Shown here one piece after another: positions 5,757 through 5,769 of a DNA stretch of 5,769 nt. The notes under the pieces are model-generated. The model made no database searches. It was not told the origin of the DNA and saw nothing but the letters and a program-made list of their open reading frames with translations. The DNA is from Bacteroidales bacterium (lineage in GTDB: Bacteria > Bacteroidota > Bacteroidia > Bacteroidales > ML635J-15). The position numbers were made by a program, and so were the translations under genes. Positions within the stretch are counted from its first letter, which is position 1. The number at the start of each line of letters is the position of its first letter. The stretch spans positions 1-5,769 of the forward strand of contig JAQVGK010000246.1 of the NCBI GenBank assembly GCA_028696755.1, in the 5' to 3' direction.

Positions 5757-5769
5757 TTGAATTCACATC

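Larger units (their letters stand above)
5408..5769. other. Intergenic stretch with no convincing gene
   Basis: Neither strand has an open frame that looks like a protein here. The longest runs on the minus strand through 5392-5574, crosses the DUF2007 promoter and gives a low-complexity product with no recognisable motif. What the stretch does hold is listed separately: a G+C-rich self-complementary block (5471-5600), imperfect direct repeats on both sides of it, and a perfect inverted repeat near the right edge. Between about 5601 and 5700 the DNA is A+T-rich and I see only a 5-bp inverted repeat, ACTCA/TGAGT (5670-5686). Confidence 0.7.

Overview
The window looks like chromosome from a member of the Bacteroidota, probably an anaerobe. 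Three things point there. Upstream of three of the four genes lie good matches to the Bacteroidota promoter (TTTG, a 17-19 base spacer, then TAnnTTTG), and none of the protein genes has a convincing Shine-Dalgarno site. The large protein carries the two-component-regulator propeller plus Y_Y_Y sensor typical of this phylum. A HydF homologue implies [FeFe]-hydrogenase maturation, hence an anaerobic, probably fermentative, life. The order or species cannot be fixed from the sequence; A+T is high in the intergenic DNA and moderate to high in the genes.

Layout, left to right. A tRNA-Leu (anticodon CAA) on the minus strand is cut by the left edge and has its own promoter. Next, also on the minus strand, is hydF, a GTPase of H-cluster assembly. 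About 100 bases separate hydF from a divergently transcribed 1221-residue gene on the plus strand. This encodes a membrane-spanning sensor: signal peptide, periplasmic beta-propellers, Y_Y_Y domain, one membrane helix, coiled coil, class III adenylate cyclase domain and a C-terminal HD phosphohydrolase domain. It ends four bases from the stop of a small convergent minus-strand gene, a DUF2007-type 83-residue protein with its own promoter. The last 420 bases hold no convincing gene. They contain a G+C-rich, self-complementary block that may be a fragment of a mobile or repeated element, and a perfect 20-bp inverted repeat that may be a terminator.

The centrepiece is the cyclase gene. One polypeptide joins an outside-facing sensor to a nucleotide cyclase with all six canonical catalytic residues and to a hydrolase-type HD domain with a complete metal-ligand set. 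The simplest reading is a ligand-controlled cAMP switch able to make, and perhaps destroy, its own second messenger; the hydrolytic activity and its substrate are inference. Nothing in the sequence links hydF functionally to the cyclase: they are divergent, and hydE, hydG and the hydrogenase itself are not in the window.
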